A DNA stretch of 64,000 nt from assembly GCF_000384315.1 (NCBI RefSeq), contig NZ_ARVW01000001.1:3222156-3286155 (forward strand), written 5' to 3'. The notes beneath the pieces are model-generated. The model did not search any database. It saw only the letters and a list, made by a program, of their open reading frames with translations, and was not told where the DNA came from. Of the stretch, positions 24,654 through 35,745 are shown in pieces. This DNA is from Amycolatopsis nigrescens CSC17Ta-90 (GTDB lineage: Bacteria > Actinomycetota > Actinomycetes > Mycobacteriales > Pseudonocardiaceae). Each line of letters opens with the position of its first letter. Within the stretch, counting starts at the first letter, position 1. Made by a program: the position numbers and the translations under genes.

Positions 24654-27584
24654 ATGCCACCGCACGAAAACTCCCGCCCCTGGTCCGGAATCCGACGCTG
24701 GGGCATCGTCTGCCTCGGCCTGCTGTCCGCGCTGGCCGCGGTGCTGTTCGTGTTGGCACCGGTCGAACAGGACATAGCGAAATACGAGTGGCAACCAGGG
24801 CCCGGCGCGGGGAACACCGCCCTGCCGCTGATGCCGTACCAGCCGTCGCGGCTGGACGCGAGCTTCGACTGCGCCCAGCCCCGCGACGGCCTGCTGCTGG
24901 CCACCAACCCGCCGCCGGGGATGGCCGGCGAGCAGGACGCCGGCAACGGCCTCACGGTCCGCGCCGACCAGGGCGTGCTGCGGGTCCGGCTCGGCGACAC
25001 CCAGCTGGCCGATCGCCCCACCGGCGCCGGCTGCCGGTGGCACGTGCGGGCCGACGACACCGGCACCAGGGTGGACGTGAACGGCGGCACCCTCGGGCAT
25101 TCCCCGGACCGGCCCTCGGTGACCGGCCTGTTCACCGAGGGCCTCGACGCCGGTCTGCACGTACAGGTGGTGGCGGACACCCGGTTCGACTCCTCGGCCG
25201 GCGTGCTCAAGGTCGTGCTCGGCGTGCTGGCCGTGCTGAGCCTGGTGGCGCTGCTGGTGCTGGCCCGCCGCTGGGACCAGGCGGTCGCCAGGCGGGTCCG
25301 GCTGCTGCCGCGACGCTGGTGGCGGCCGCGGGCACCGGACGTGGTGGTGGCCGCGGCACTCGGCGGCTGGTCGATCATCGGCGCGCTCACCGTGGACGAC
25401 GGCTACATCGTCACCATGCTGAAGGCCCGCGCGGAGAGCGGGTTCGCCGGCAACTACTTCCGCTGGTTCAACGCGCCGGAGGCGCCGTTCGGCTGGTTCT
25501 ACGAGATGTACCGGCTGCTCGCCGAGGTCAGCGCCCAGGAGGTGTGGCTGCGGCTGCCGTCGGTGCTGCTCGGGCTGGTCGCCTGGGTGCTGGTGGACCG
25601 GGTGCTGCTGCCGCGGCTGACCTCCGGCGAGCTGCGCTGGACTCGTTGGGCAGCCGCCGCCCTGTTCCTGCTCTGGTACCTGCCCTTCGACGTGGGCCTG
25701 CGCCCGGAGCCGCTGATCGTGGTGGGCTCGCTGGTGGTCTTCGCGCTGGTGGAACGCGCACTGGCGACCGGCGCGGTGGCGCCGCTGGCGGCCGGGCTGG
25801 TGGTTGCCGGCGCGACGGTGGCGGTCACCCCGACCGGTGTCGCCGCCTTCCTGCCCTTCGTGGCCGCGCTCAGCGGGCTGGTCCGGCTGCTGCGCCGCCG
25901 CGGTAACAGGGCGTTGCCGGCACTGCTCTGCCTGCTGCTCGCGGCCGCCGCCAGCACGCTGCTGTGGATGTTCTACGACCAGACCCTCGGCACCGTGCTG
26001 GCCGCCACCGACGTGCGGACCCGGATCGGGCCGGCGATGGACTGGCAGCAGGAGATCGAGCGGTACGCCACGCTGCTGGACCCGAACGTGGTGGAGGGCT
26101 CGCTGAACCGGCGGGTGCCGGTGCTGCTCACGCTGTTCGGCATGGCCGTGCTCGGCGCGCTGCTGCTGCGCGGGCGCACCCCCGGCCTTGCCGCCGCGGC
26201 CTGCCGGCGGCTGGCCGTCTGCGGGGCGCTGTACCTGGTCGCGCTGACCTTCACGCCGACGAAGTGGACGCACCACTTCGGCGCGCTGGCCGGTTTCGGC
26301 ACCCTGCTGCTCGCGCTGGTGGTGCACACCGTGGCCCGCGGTGCCCTGCGGTCGGTGAGGGCCCGCGCCATCGCGCTGGCGCTGCTGGCCGGGGTGACCG
26401 CACTGGCGGTGTCCGCGCCGGACAGCTGGTGGTCGCTGTCCGAGCTCGGCGTGTGGGCGGCCGACGGCATGCCGTCCATCCTGGGGTTCGGGCCGGCCAC
26501 CCTGGTGCTCGGCGTCGGGCTGGCGCTGGCCGTGGCCGGCGCGCTGGCCGGGGCGTGGCGCTCGGCTGGCGGTGCACAGACGGACGACCGGCGGGCGCTG
26601 CGCTGGCTGCCGGCCACCGGGCCGCTGCTGGTGCTGATCGCGCTCGGCACGGTGGTGCTCGAGGTCGGCTCGATGGCAAGGGCGGTGACCACGCGCTGGG
26701 ACACCTACACCGTCGGCCGGTCGAACCTGGCCTCCTTCGGCGGCAGCAAATGCGGCATCGAGGACTGGCTGACGGTGGAACCGGACCCGGCCGCCGGGGT
26801 GCTGCGCCCGGCCGCCGGTTCGGCCCCGGCCAGGCTGGAGGGGATGCGGGACGGCGGTTTCCCGGCCGGAACGGAGCCGCTGGTGCGCCCGGCATGGGGC
26901 AGCTACCGGTCGCCGGACGGCTCGATGACCTCGGCCTGGTACGCGCTGCCGCCGGACGCGGGCGCCGTCGACAGGGCGCCGCTGGTGCTCGGCGTGGCCG
27001 GCACCGGGGACGTCCAGGTGCGGGTCGAGTTCGGCCGCGCGGACGGCGAGGTGCTCAGCAGCGCGGACGTCGACGTTGCCACCGAGGGCAAGTGGCGTGA
27101 CCGGCGGCTGGACCCCGCCGAGACACCGGGCGCGGACCGGGTGCGGGTGCTCGCCGAGGACCGGGACGAGGAGGGCTGGGTGGCGGTCACCGCGCCACGG
27201 CTGCCGGTGGTGGTGCCGTCCGCGCAGTTCGTGCCGCCCTCCGAGGAGGTCGCGGTGGACTGGCCGAACGCCTTCCTGCTGCCCTGCCGGCAGCCCGCGT
27301 CGCTGGCGGACGGCATGGTGCAGCCGGTGCGCTACCGGTTCGCGCCCGGCCCGGACAGCCAGGAGCTCGCCGGGCTTTCGTACACCCCGGACGCCGGTGG
27401 GCCGTACGCGCCGCTGGTGCAGCTCGCGACCGAGCACCCGGTGCCCACCTACCTGCGCGGGGACAAGCTGCGGGAGCCGATCAGCGTGTTCCGCTTCGAC
27501 TACCCCGCCCCGATGCGGGACCTGAAGGTGACCCGGTCCACCCGCCCGCTCACCGCGTTCACCCGCGGCGGCCCGCAGATGTAG
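24654..27584 (+). CDS. emb: arabinosyltransferase, EmbA/B/C family
   Basis: A 976-residue GT-C enzyme. It has an N-terminal transmembrane helix (about 15-35), a periplasmic carbohydrate-binding domain, then about a dozen transmembrane helices. The catalytic aspartates are in ALTVDDGYIVTML (Asp248/249), followed by NYFRWFNAPEAPFGWFYEMY. A C-terminal extracellular beta-sandwich domain follows. It extends arabinan using decaprenyl-phospho-arabinose. It is about 100 residues shorter than mycobacterial EmbA/B/C, and it is the only emb in the window. The ATG at 24654 is chosen because upstream residues lack Emb similarity and a -10 element lies just before it. The residue aligned with EmbB Met306 appears to be Ala265. 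Confidence 0.93.
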   Translation: MPPHENSRPWSGIRRWGIVCLGLLSALAAVLFVLAPVEQDIAKYEWQPGPGAGNTALPLMPYQPSRLDASFDCAQPRDGLLLATNPPPGMAGEQDAGNGLTVRADQGVLRVRLGDTQLADRPTGAGCRWHVRADDTGTRVDVNGGTLGHSPDRPSVTGLFTEGLDAGLHVQVVADTRFDSSAGVLKVVLGVLAVLSLVALLVLARRWDQAVARRVRLLPRRWWRPRAPDVVVAAALGGWSIIGALTVDDGYIVTMLKARAESGFAGNYFRWFNAPEAPFGWFYEMYRLLAEVSAQEVWLRLPSVLLGLVAWVLVDRVLLPRLTSGELRWTRWAAAALFLLWYLPFDVGLRPEPLIVVGSLVVFALVERALATGAVAPLAAGLVVAGATVAVTPTGVAAFLPFVAALSGLVRLLRRRGNRALPALLCLLLAAAASTLLWMFYDQTLGTVLAATDVRTRIGPAMDWQQEIERYATLLDPNVVEGSLNRRVPVLLTLFGMAVLGALLLRGRTPGLAAAACRRLAVCGALYLVALTFTPTKWTHHFGALAGFGTLLLALVVHTVARGALRSVRARAIALALLAGVTALAVSAPDSWWSLSELGVWAADGMPSILGFGPATLVLGVGLALAVAGALAGAWRSAGGAQTDDRRALRWLPATGPLLVLIALGTVVLEVGSMARAVTTRWDTYTVGRSNLASFGGSKCGIEDWLTVEPDPAAGVLRPAAGSAPARLEGMRDGGFPAGTEPLVRPAWGSYRSPDGSMTSAWYALPPDAGAVDRAPLVLGVAGTGDVQVRVEFGRADGEVLSSADVDVATEGKWRDRRLDPAETPGADRVRVLAEDRDEEGWVAVTAPRLPVVVPSAQFVPPSEEVAVDWPNAFLLPCRQPASLADGMVQPVRYRFAPGPDSQELAGLSYTPDAGGPYAPLVQLATEHPVPTYLRGDKLREPISVFRFDYPAPMRDLKVTRSTRPLTAFTRGGPQM

Positions 27585-27630
27585 TGAAGGGCACCTTCCC
27601 TACCTTGGAGGTAGGCAAGGTGCCCTTCAC
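27584..27630. terminator. hairpin terminator, AAGGTGCCCTTCAC family, copy 1
   Basis: GTGAAGGGCACCTT (27584-27597) pairs with AAGGTGCCCTTCAC (27617-27630). After one mismatch the inner arms CCTACCT and AGGTAGG close on a 3-base loop. It lies between the convergent ends of emb and ubiA and starts at the last base of the emb stop. It is nearly identical to 53198-53244. Confidence 0.75.
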
Positions 27631-27637
27631 GGGTGGG

Positions 27638-28668
27638 TCAGAGGTAGAAGGAGATCACCAGGGTGCCGATCCAGAGTGCGCCGAGCACCTGGAGCACCCG
27701 GTCGCGCAGGGCGATCTCTTCGGGCTCGCCGGCGTTGCCGCCGTCCACGTCCACCGCGTACCGGAGCACGGCGACCACGAACGGGATCATCGAGATCACC
27801 GGCCAGACCGAGCCGCCAGCGGTGTTGCGCAGCTCGAACGCCCACAGGCAGTACGACATGATCAGGATCGCGGACGAGATGGCCCAGACGAACCGCAGGT
27901 AGCTCGCCGAGTACTTCTTCAGCGAGGAACGGATCTTCGCCCCGGTCCGCTCGAACAGCATCACCTCGGCGTACCGCTTGCCGGCCACCATGAACAGCGA
28001 GCCGAACGCGGTGACCAGCAGGAACCACTGCGAAAGCGCGATGTTCGCGGCGACACCGCCGGCGATCGAGCGCATCAGGAAGCCGGAGCCGACGATCGCC
28101 AGGTCCACCACCGGCTGGTGCTTGAGCCCGAAGCAGTAGGCCAGCTGCACGGCCTCGTACACCGCGAGCACGATCACCAGCAGGCCGCTGGCCAGGAAAC
28201 CGACCCCGATGCCCGCGGCGAAGAACACCACCGCGGCCACGTAGGCCACCTTGACCGGCACGATGCCGGCCGCGATCGGGCGGCGGCGCTTGGTCGGGTG
28301 CGCCCGGTCCGCCTCCACGTCGATCGCGTCGTTGATCAGGTAGACCGAGGAGGCGACCAGGGAGAACGCCACGAACGCGATCACCGCGTCCAGCAGCACC
28401 CCGGCCACGTCGTCGGTCTTGGCCAGCACGAAGAACGGTGCGGCGAACACCAGCACGTTCTTGACCCACTGGCGAGGTCTGGCCGTCTTCAGCACGCCGA
28501 GCGCCATCGCGACCGGGCCACCACGCGCGGGTCGCCCCGGCACCTCGGGTTCGGTCTCCAGCTCGGGAGCCGCGTCCGGCTCCATCGGCTCCGGGACGGT
28601 CTCGGCCACGTCGGCGGCGCCGTCCGTGCCGGCGGCCCCCTCGACGGTCTTGTTCGTGGAATCGCTCA

Positions 28669-28669
<1 letters not shown>
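27638..28669 (-). CDS. ubiA: decaprenyl-phosphate phosphoribosyltransferase, UbiA family (Rv3806c equivalent)
   Basis: A 343-residue integral membrane prenyltransferase-fold enzyme. An acidic, proline-rich cytoplasmic extension of about 50 residues precedes KTARPRQWVKNVLVFAAP. The first aspartate-rich motif is NDAIDVEADRAHPTKRRRPI (N113, D114, D117, D121). It couples phosphoribosyl pyrophosphate to decaprenyl phosphate, the first committed step to decaprenyl-phospho-arabinose. It starts with GTG, which shares one base with the stop of the PAP2 gene (TAGTG). It is the last gene of the glf-PAP2-ubiA operon. Confidence 0.94.
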
Positions 28670-30472
<1,803 letters not shown>

Positions 30473-30501
30473 TCAGCCCCACCGCCGACCCGTAGGAAGC
30501 T

Positions 30502-32469
30502 GTGCCAACACCGGACACGTTCTGGACCTACCTGAGCACGATCTGTATCTATCTGATCGTGCTGGTGGTCCCTGGTGGCCTGGTCGGCGCCGCTGCCGGG
30601 CTGCGCGGCTGGTCGTTGGCCGGGCTCGCGCCGCTGTTCACCTACCTGACCCTTGGCCTGTCCGGGCCGTGGCTGGCGGTGGCCGGCCTGCCGTACAACC
30701 CGGGCACCGCGGTGGCGTGCACGCTGCTGCTGGCCGGTGCCGCCTACGGCCTGCGCCGGCTCGCGCTGGCCCGCGGCTGGACCACGGGCGGCCGCGAACG
30801 ACCACCGGTGGTCTGGACGCGGCGCGCGCATTTCGCGGTCGCCGCCTGCGTGCTGCTGGCCACCGTGCTGTCGGTGATCGTGGTGCTGAACGCCTCCGGC
30901 GGGGCGAGCGCGGTCTTCCAACGCTGGGACACCGTCTACCACGCGAACGGCATCCGCTACATCGCCGACACCGGCGACGGCTCGCTGTTCGGCATGAGCA
31001 AGATCAACTGGTACCCGGACGGCTCCTACTACCCGAACGCGTATCACCTGGTCGGCGCGCTGGTCTACAAGCTGTCCGGGGCCGCCATCCCGACCGTGCT
31101 GAACGCCGTCACGGTGCCGATCGCGGGCATCTTCGCGCTCTCGCTGGTGGCCATGGTCCGCCAGTTCGGCGGCCGCGCGGTGTTCGCCGGCTGCGCCGCG
31201 ATCGTGGCCGGCGCGGCGACCACCGGGGCCTACGAGTCGGTCTCCAGCGGGCTGCTGCCCTTCGCACTGGGCATCGTGCTCACCCCGCTGTCCGCGGTGG
31301 CGCTGGACCGCTTCCTGAACCGGCCCGGCCTGGACACCGGCGTGGTGCTGACCCTGGCCGTGGCCGGCATGCTGCTGGCGCACACCAGCGCGCTGTTCGG
31401 CGCGATCCTGTTCGTGCTGCCGCTGATGCTGCAGCGCTGGTGGCGGCGGGAGGGCAAACCGCTGCCGGACCTGGCCAGGCTGATCCCGGTGGGGGTGGCC
31501 ACCGCGCTGCTGGCGGCGCCGCACCTGCTCGGCGCGATCAGCTTCGGCGCGGGCAGCTACCCGTACAAGCCGTGGGGCTCGGACCTGCCGGTGGGCCGGG
31601 CGCTGCTCCAGCTGCTGCAGTTCCGCCAGTTCCTCACCGAGCCGCTGACCTGGCTCTCGATCTTCCTGGTGATCGGCATCCTGACCGTGCGCGGGCTCGG
31701 CAGGCTGCGCTGGGTCGGGCTGTCCGCGCTGCTGCTGTCCGGGATCTTCGTGCTGGTCGCCTCCTACGGCGGGCTGTCCTGGGTGATCACCCTGTCCCGG
31801 CCGTGGTGGAACGATCGCTACCGGCTGATGGCGCTGGCCGCGATCCCGCTCTGCCTGCTCGCCGGGCACGGCCTCGCCGAGACGCAGCGGCTGCTGGCCA
31901 AGACGGTCGGCGGCTGGTCCTGGGTGCGCGACAGCGCGAGCATGCCGGCCAAGCTGCGGATCGCCAGCGCAACCCTGCTGGTGGCCTGCCTCGCCGTGGT
32001 GACCAACGGCTTCTACACCAACGCGAACGCGATCGCGGTCGGCTACGCCTACCAGAACTGGCCGGAGTCGGAGAAGGTCGGCCAGATCCCGGTCACCGCG
32101 AACGAGGTGGCCGCGATGCTGGCCCTGCAGGAGATCGCGGACCCCGCCGAGATGGTGCTGAACGACCGCCGCGACGGCACCGCCTGGGTGTACGCGATCA
32201 CCGGCATCCGGCCGGTCGCCGGGCACTACGACCCCGGGGTGCCGCCGCCGGACGCGGCGTATCTCTCCGAGCACTTCCGCGAGTACGACACCGACCCCGA
32301 GGTGCGGGCCGCAGTGGAGCGGCTGAACGTGCGCCACGTGCTGCTCGGGCACGGCTCGATCCTGCCCGACATCAAGCGGGCGCCCGGCCTGGAAAACCTG
32401 GACGGGCTGCGGTTCCTGCGCCGCGAGTACAGCAACTCCGACGCGGTCGTCTACACCATCCTGCGCTAA
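30502..32469 (+). CDS. large polytopic membrane protein, DUF6541 / Rv3779-like, paralogue A
   Basis: A 655-residue protein with about a dozen transmembrane helices and an extracellular C-terminal domain. The conserved loop after the fourth helix reads RWDTVYHANGIRYIADTGDG, then YYPNAYHLVGALVYKLSG. The aspartate in this first large loop is where GT-C glycosyltransferases keep the catalytic residue. The C-terminal domain has NDRRDGTAWVYAITGIRPV and SEHFREYDTDPEVRAAVERL. It is related to M. tuberculosis Rv3779, a proposed polyprenyl-phosphate-mannose/sugar transferase. It starts with GTG, with AGGAAG upstream. It is divergent from glf and closely similar to 41401-43377. Confidence 0.8.
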   Translation: MPTPDTFWTYLSTICIYLIVLVVPGGLVGAAAGLRGWSLAGLAPLFTYLTLGLSGPWLAVAGLPYNPGTAVACTLLLAGAAYGLRRLALARGWTTGGRERPPVVWTRRAHFAVAACVLLATVLSVIVVLNASGGASAVFQRWDTVYHANGIRYIADTGDGSLFGMSKINWYPDGSYYPNAYHLVGALVYKLSGAAIPTVLNAVTVPIAGIFALSLVAMVRQFGGRAVFAGCAAIVAGAATTGAYESVSSGLLPFALGIVLTPLSAVALDRFLNRPGLDTGVVLTLAVAGMLLAHTSALFGAILFVLPLMLQRWWRREGKPLPDLARLIPVGVATALLAAPHLLGAISFGAGSYPYKPWGSDLPVGRALLQLLQFRQFLTEPLTWLSIFLVIGILTVRGLGRLRWVGLSALLLSGIFVLVASYGGLSWVITLSRPWWNDRYRLMALAAIPLCLLAGHGLAETQRLLAKTVGGWSWVRDSASMPAKLRIASATLLVACLAVVTNGFYTNANAIAVGYAYQNWPESEKVGQIPVTANEVAAMLALQEIADPAEMVLNDRRDGTAWVYAITGIRPVAGHYDPGVPPPDAAYLSEHFREYDTDPEVRAAVERLNVRHVLLGHGSILPDIKRAPGLENLDGLRFLRREYSNSDAVVYTILR

Positions 32470-32489
32470 ATACACAGTCCTGCGCTGAA

Positions 32490-32530
32490 CCCCCGTGCGG
32501 CCGGCCGCCCCCGGTCCTTCCGCACGGGGG
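32490..32530. terminator. hairpin terminator after paralogue A
   Basis: CCCCCGTGCGG (32490-32500) pairs perfectly with CCGCACGGGGG (32520-32530) over a 19-base loop, 20 bases past the stop at 32469. Confidence 0.6.
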
Positions 32531-32661
32531 TCCACCGATCCCCTCCCCAGGATGGATCCGGGCCGCGCCGACACCGGATCCGCCTTCCCTGTGCGTGAAG
32601 AACGACGGACGCGGCGGTCGATCCGTTTCCAGAACCCGCCGCTGCCACCCGTTCGTGTGGG

Positions 32662-33549
32662 CTATCCGGCCTGAAGTCCGGGGAGTACGTCCTCAACCAC
32701 GCGCTCGAGCACGGCTTCACGGCCTTCGTAGGGCCCGCCGGAGCGCGGCCAGTGCGTGACGATGTCGGTGAAGCCCAGCTCCGCGGCGCGCCCGGCCGCG
32801 TCGGCGAACGCGTCCACGCTGGACAGCGAGTACACCGGCGCCGCGTCCAGGCTCAGGTAGCGCTGAATTCTGGCGCCTGCCCGGCCGGTGTGCTCCAACG
32901 TGCGGTCGAAGGCGGCGGACCGCTCGGCCACGCCCTTCCACCACTCTTCGAGCGTGTCCGCGCGGCGGCCCTCGGTGATCCAGCCGGCGCCGTGGGTGGC
33001 GGCCAGCCGCATGGTGCGCGGGCCGCCCGCGGCGACCAGGAAGCCGAACCGCGGCCGCTGCACCGGGCCGGGCAGGTTGCGGGCGCCCTTGGCGGTGAAG
33101 TAGCTGCCGTCGTGGTCGAACCGGTCCTTCACGAGCAGGCCGTCCAGCGCCTCGACGAACTCGATGAACCGGTCGGCCCGCTCCTTGGCGGTCAGCGACG
33201 GCCCGCCGAGCACCTGGCCGTCGTAGTGCTCGGAGCTCGATCCCGCGCCGACGCCGAACAAGAACCGGCCGTCGGAGATGTCGTCCAGGGTGTTCAGCTC
33301 GCGCATGAACGGCACCGGGTGCCGGAACACCGGGGACGCGACGAAGGTGCCGAGTCTGATCCGCGAGGTGACCATGGCGGCCGCGGTCAGGGTGGGCACC
33401 GCACTGAACCACGGCCCGTCGACCAGGCTCCGCCAGCCGAGGTGGTCGTAGGTCCAGGCGTGGTCGAAGCCGTACTCCTCGGCCGCGCGCCACTTGGGCT
33501 CGGCCGCCCACCACCGGTCTTCGGGGAGAATCACAATGCCTACGCGCAC
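32662..33549 (-). CDS. LLM-class oxidoreductase, probably F420-dependent
   Basis: A 295-residue luciferase-like TIM-barrel protein. Typical segments are YGFDHAWTYDHLGWR, TSRIRLGTFVASPVFRHP, FLFGVGAGSSSEHY and FLVAAGGPRTMRLAATHGAGWITEG. In actinobacteria most such proteins use coenzyme F420 rather than FMN. The fold is that of bacterial luciferase, but nothing ties it to the LuxC/LuxE-like genes 11 kb away. It starts with GTG. It is divergent from the HAD gene. The substrate is unknown. Confidence 0.88.
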   Translation of the reverse strand: MRVGIVILPEDRWWAAEPKWRAAEEYGFDHAWTYDHLGWRSLVDGPWFSAVPTLTAAAMVTSRIRLGTFVASPVFRHPVPFMRELNTLDDISDGRFLFGVGAGSSSEHYDGQVLGGPSLTAKERADRFIEFVEALDGLLVKDRFDHDGSYFTAKGARNLPGPVQRPRFGFLVAAGGPRTMRLAATHGAGWITEGRRADTLEEWWKGVAERSAAFDRTLEHTGRAGARIQRYLSLDAAPVYSLSSVDAFADAAGRAAELGFTDIVTHWPRSGGPYEGREAVLERVVEDVLPGLQAG

Positions 33550-33605
33550 GCTTGATCACGCTAGTGGTCGCCACCCCCGGCCCGCCCGACGGGAGGTCGG
33601 GAACA

Positions 33606-34430
33606 ATGGAGCGGGTGGACAGACCCGAGTTGATCGCATCCGACGTCGACGGCACCCTGCTCGGCCCGATGGAACTGCTGACCGAACGGACCCGCGGTGT
33701 GCTGCACCGGGCGGTCGAGGCCGGAGTGCCGGTGGTGCTCGCCACCGGCAGGCCGCCACGCTGGATCCCGGTGGTCGCCACCGCCGCCGGGCTGACCGGC
33801 TACGCGGTCTGCGCGAACGGCGCGGTGCTCTACGACATCGGCGAGGACCGGGTGGTCGACGTGCACGGCCTGCTGGAGCCGGCGCTGCTGCACTCCGTGG
33901 CCGACGCGCTGGAGACCGCGCTGCCCGGCTGCCGGCTGGCCGCGGAGCGGGTCGGGCGAAGCGCGAACGACCCGGACGTCCGCAACTTCGTGATCGAGCC
34001 GAAGTACCACAACCCGTGGGGCGACGGTGAGGGCGAGACTTTCCCGCGCGCCGAGATCCTCGGCCGACCCGCGGTGAAACTGCTGGCCAGCCACGCCGGG
34101 ATGAACTCCGACGAGATGGCGCTGGCCGCCGGTGAGGTGCTCGACGGCTCGGTGGACATCACCTACTCCTCCCGCGGCGGGCTGATCGAGCTGGCCGCGC
34201 ACGGGGTGACCAAGGCGACCGGGCTGGCCGAGGTGGTGCGCCGGCTGGACGTGCCGGCGGAACGGGTGATCGCCTTCGGTGACATGCCCAACGACCTGGA
34301 GATGCTGCGCTGGGCCGGGCACGGGGTGGCGATGGCGAACGCGCACCCCGAGGTGCTCCGGACCGCGGACGAGATCACCGCGCCCAACTCCGAGGACGGG
34401 GTCGCGCAGATCCTCGAACGGTGGTTCTGA
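33606..34430 (+). CDS. HAD-superfamily Cof-type phosphatase (Rv3813c-like)
   Basis: A 274-residue HAD hydrolase with motif I SDVDGTLLG (nucleophile and acid/base aspartates), motif II VVLATGRPP, a conserved lysine in GVTKATGLAEVVRRL, and motif IV FGDMPNDLEMLRWAG. A C2-type cap lies between motifs II and III. It probably dephosphorylates a small phosphorylated metabolite or sugar. The ATG at 33606 with GGGA upstream is preferred over an ATG at 33552, whose extra residues are proline-rich and unlike the family. Confidence 0.9.
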   Translation: MERVDRPELIASDVDGTLLGPMELLTERTRGVLHRAVEAGVPVVLATGRPPRWIPVVATAAGLTGYAVCANGAVLYDIGEDRVVDVHGLLEPALLHSVADALETALPGCRLAAERVGRSANDPDVRNFVIEPKYHNPWGDGEGETFPRAEILGRPAVKLLASHAGMNSDEMALAAGEVLDGSVDITYSSRGGLIELAAHGVTKATGLAEVVRRLDVPAERVIAFGDMPNDLEMLRWAGHGVAMANAHPEVLRTADEITAPNSEDGVAQILERWF

Positions 34431-34440
34431 TCCCGGTTCT

Positions 34441-35745
34441 TCAGCGCAGCGGCACGCGGGGGCCGGCGGGCGGCGCCGGGTCGAGGCAGCTGTCCAGCGG
34501 GGTGACCAGTGAGCAGAACCCGGGCGGGGCGACCAGGCGGTAGCCGTCCGGGACGCCGCCGGCGGTGATCAGCTCGCGGTAGGCCGGCACCGCGTCGGTC
34601 GGCCGCCTGGTCAGCGTCGGATCGGTGAGAACGTCCACTGTGTACAGCCCGAACCGCGGCCGGTAGCTGCCCCACTCGTAGTTGTCGGCCAGGCTCCAGT
34701 AGTTGTAGCCGATCACGTTGATGCCGTCGGCTTTGGCGCGCTGCAGCCAGAAAACGGTGTCGCGGAGGCTCTGCGCCCGCGTGTAGCCGTCTTCGCGGGG
34801 TTTTCCGTTGTCCGTCGGCATTCCGTTCTCCACCACATACAACGGCAGTTCCGGGAACTGTTTCGCATAGCTGCGCAGCGCGTAGTAGATCCCCTCCGGC
34901 TGCAGCTTGACCTTCCAGAACTGCGCGGTCGCGGCGTCGATGATGGTGAAATTGTCGAGGCTGAGCCCGTAGTAGTAGTCGAGGCCAATGAAGTCCAGCT
35001 TGTCCTGCACCCTGTTCAGGAAGAAAAGGTCGGAGAAACCGTTGAACCCGGACAGGAATGCCTGGTTGCTGGTCACCTTCGCGGCCGGGTCGGCCCGGTG
35101 GATCAGGTCGTACGCCTGCCGGTGCGCGGAGACCAGCCTGGACAACATGCCAGGCACCTCCAACGGCCCGATCGCGCCGATCTTCAGCTCGCGCTCCACG
35201 AACACCAGCGGCTCGTTTATCGTTACCCACAAGGCATTCGAGCCCTGGTAGCGCTGCACGATCAGCTCCGCGAAGGCCAGCCAGTCTGTCACCGTCTCGT
35301 CCGCCGTCCAGCCGCCGCGATCGGCCACCCAGCCCGGGTGCACCCAGTGGTTGAGGGTGATCATCGGGGTCATTCCGGCCGCCTTGACCTGGCGCAGCAC
35401 GTCATCGTAGAACGCCAGCCCCGCAGCGTCCCAGACCCCCGGCTTCGGTTGCACCCTGGCCCATTCCACGCTGAACCGGAACGTGTTCACCCCCATTTCC
35501 TTCGCCAGCCGGATGTCCTCCGGGTAACGATGCAGGAAATCGGCGGAATCGCGATAGGGGTCCGTTTCGCCGGTGCCCGCATAACGCGACCAGTTGCTGT
35601 CCGGGGCACTTCCCTCGGACTGGTAGCCGGAAGAGGCGACGCCCCAGTAGAACGACCGCGGCCACGATTCCGCCGCGGCCGCACCGCCGGATGCGGGCAG
35701 CAACAAGGCGACGAGTGCCGCCACGGCCAGTACGCGCAAGATCAT
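34441..35745 (-). CDS. secreted GH1-family glycosidase
   Basis: A 434-residue protein with a signal peptide (about 1-25, MILRVLAVAALVALLLPASG) and a GH1 barrel. SWPRSFYWGVASSGYQSEGS opens the domain, TINEPLVF supplies the acid/base glutamate, and YVVENGMPTDNG supplies the nucleophile glutamate. NHWVHPGW replaces the usual NHFTLP/HWDLP stretch. Secretion is unusual for GH1 beta-glucosidases. The C-terminus carries two cysteines (FCSLVTPLDSC), consistent with an extracytoplasmic disulfide. It is translationally coupled to the TetR gene (ATGA overlap). Confidence 0.9.
   Translation of the reverse strand: MILRVLAVAALVALLLPASGGAAAAESWPRSFYWGVASSGYQSEGSAPDSNWSRYAGTGETDPYRDSADFLHRYPEDIRLAKEMGVNTFRFSVEWARVQPKPGVWDAAGLAFYDDVLRQVKAAGMTPMITLNHWVHPGWVADRGGWTADETVTDWLAFAELIVQRYQGSNALWVTINEPLVFVERELKIGAIGPLEVPGMLSRLVSAHRQAYDLIHRADPAAKVTSNQAFLSGFNGFSDLFFLNRVQDKLDFIGLDYYYGLSLDNFTIIDAATAQFWKVKLQPEGIYYALRSYAKQFPELPLYVVENGMPTDNGKPREDGYTRAQSLRDTVFWLQRAKADGINVIGYNYWSLADNYEWGSYRPRFGLYTVDVLTDPTLTRRPTDAVPAYRELITAGGVPDGYRLVAPPGFCSLVTPLDSCLDPAPPAGPRVPLR

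Noticed and set aside
24645..27437. Long minus-strand open frame under the emb gene
   Set aside because: The translation is rich in Arg, Gln, His and Pro with no domains, as expected for the complement of high-GC codons; the plus-strand Emb protein is unmistakable.
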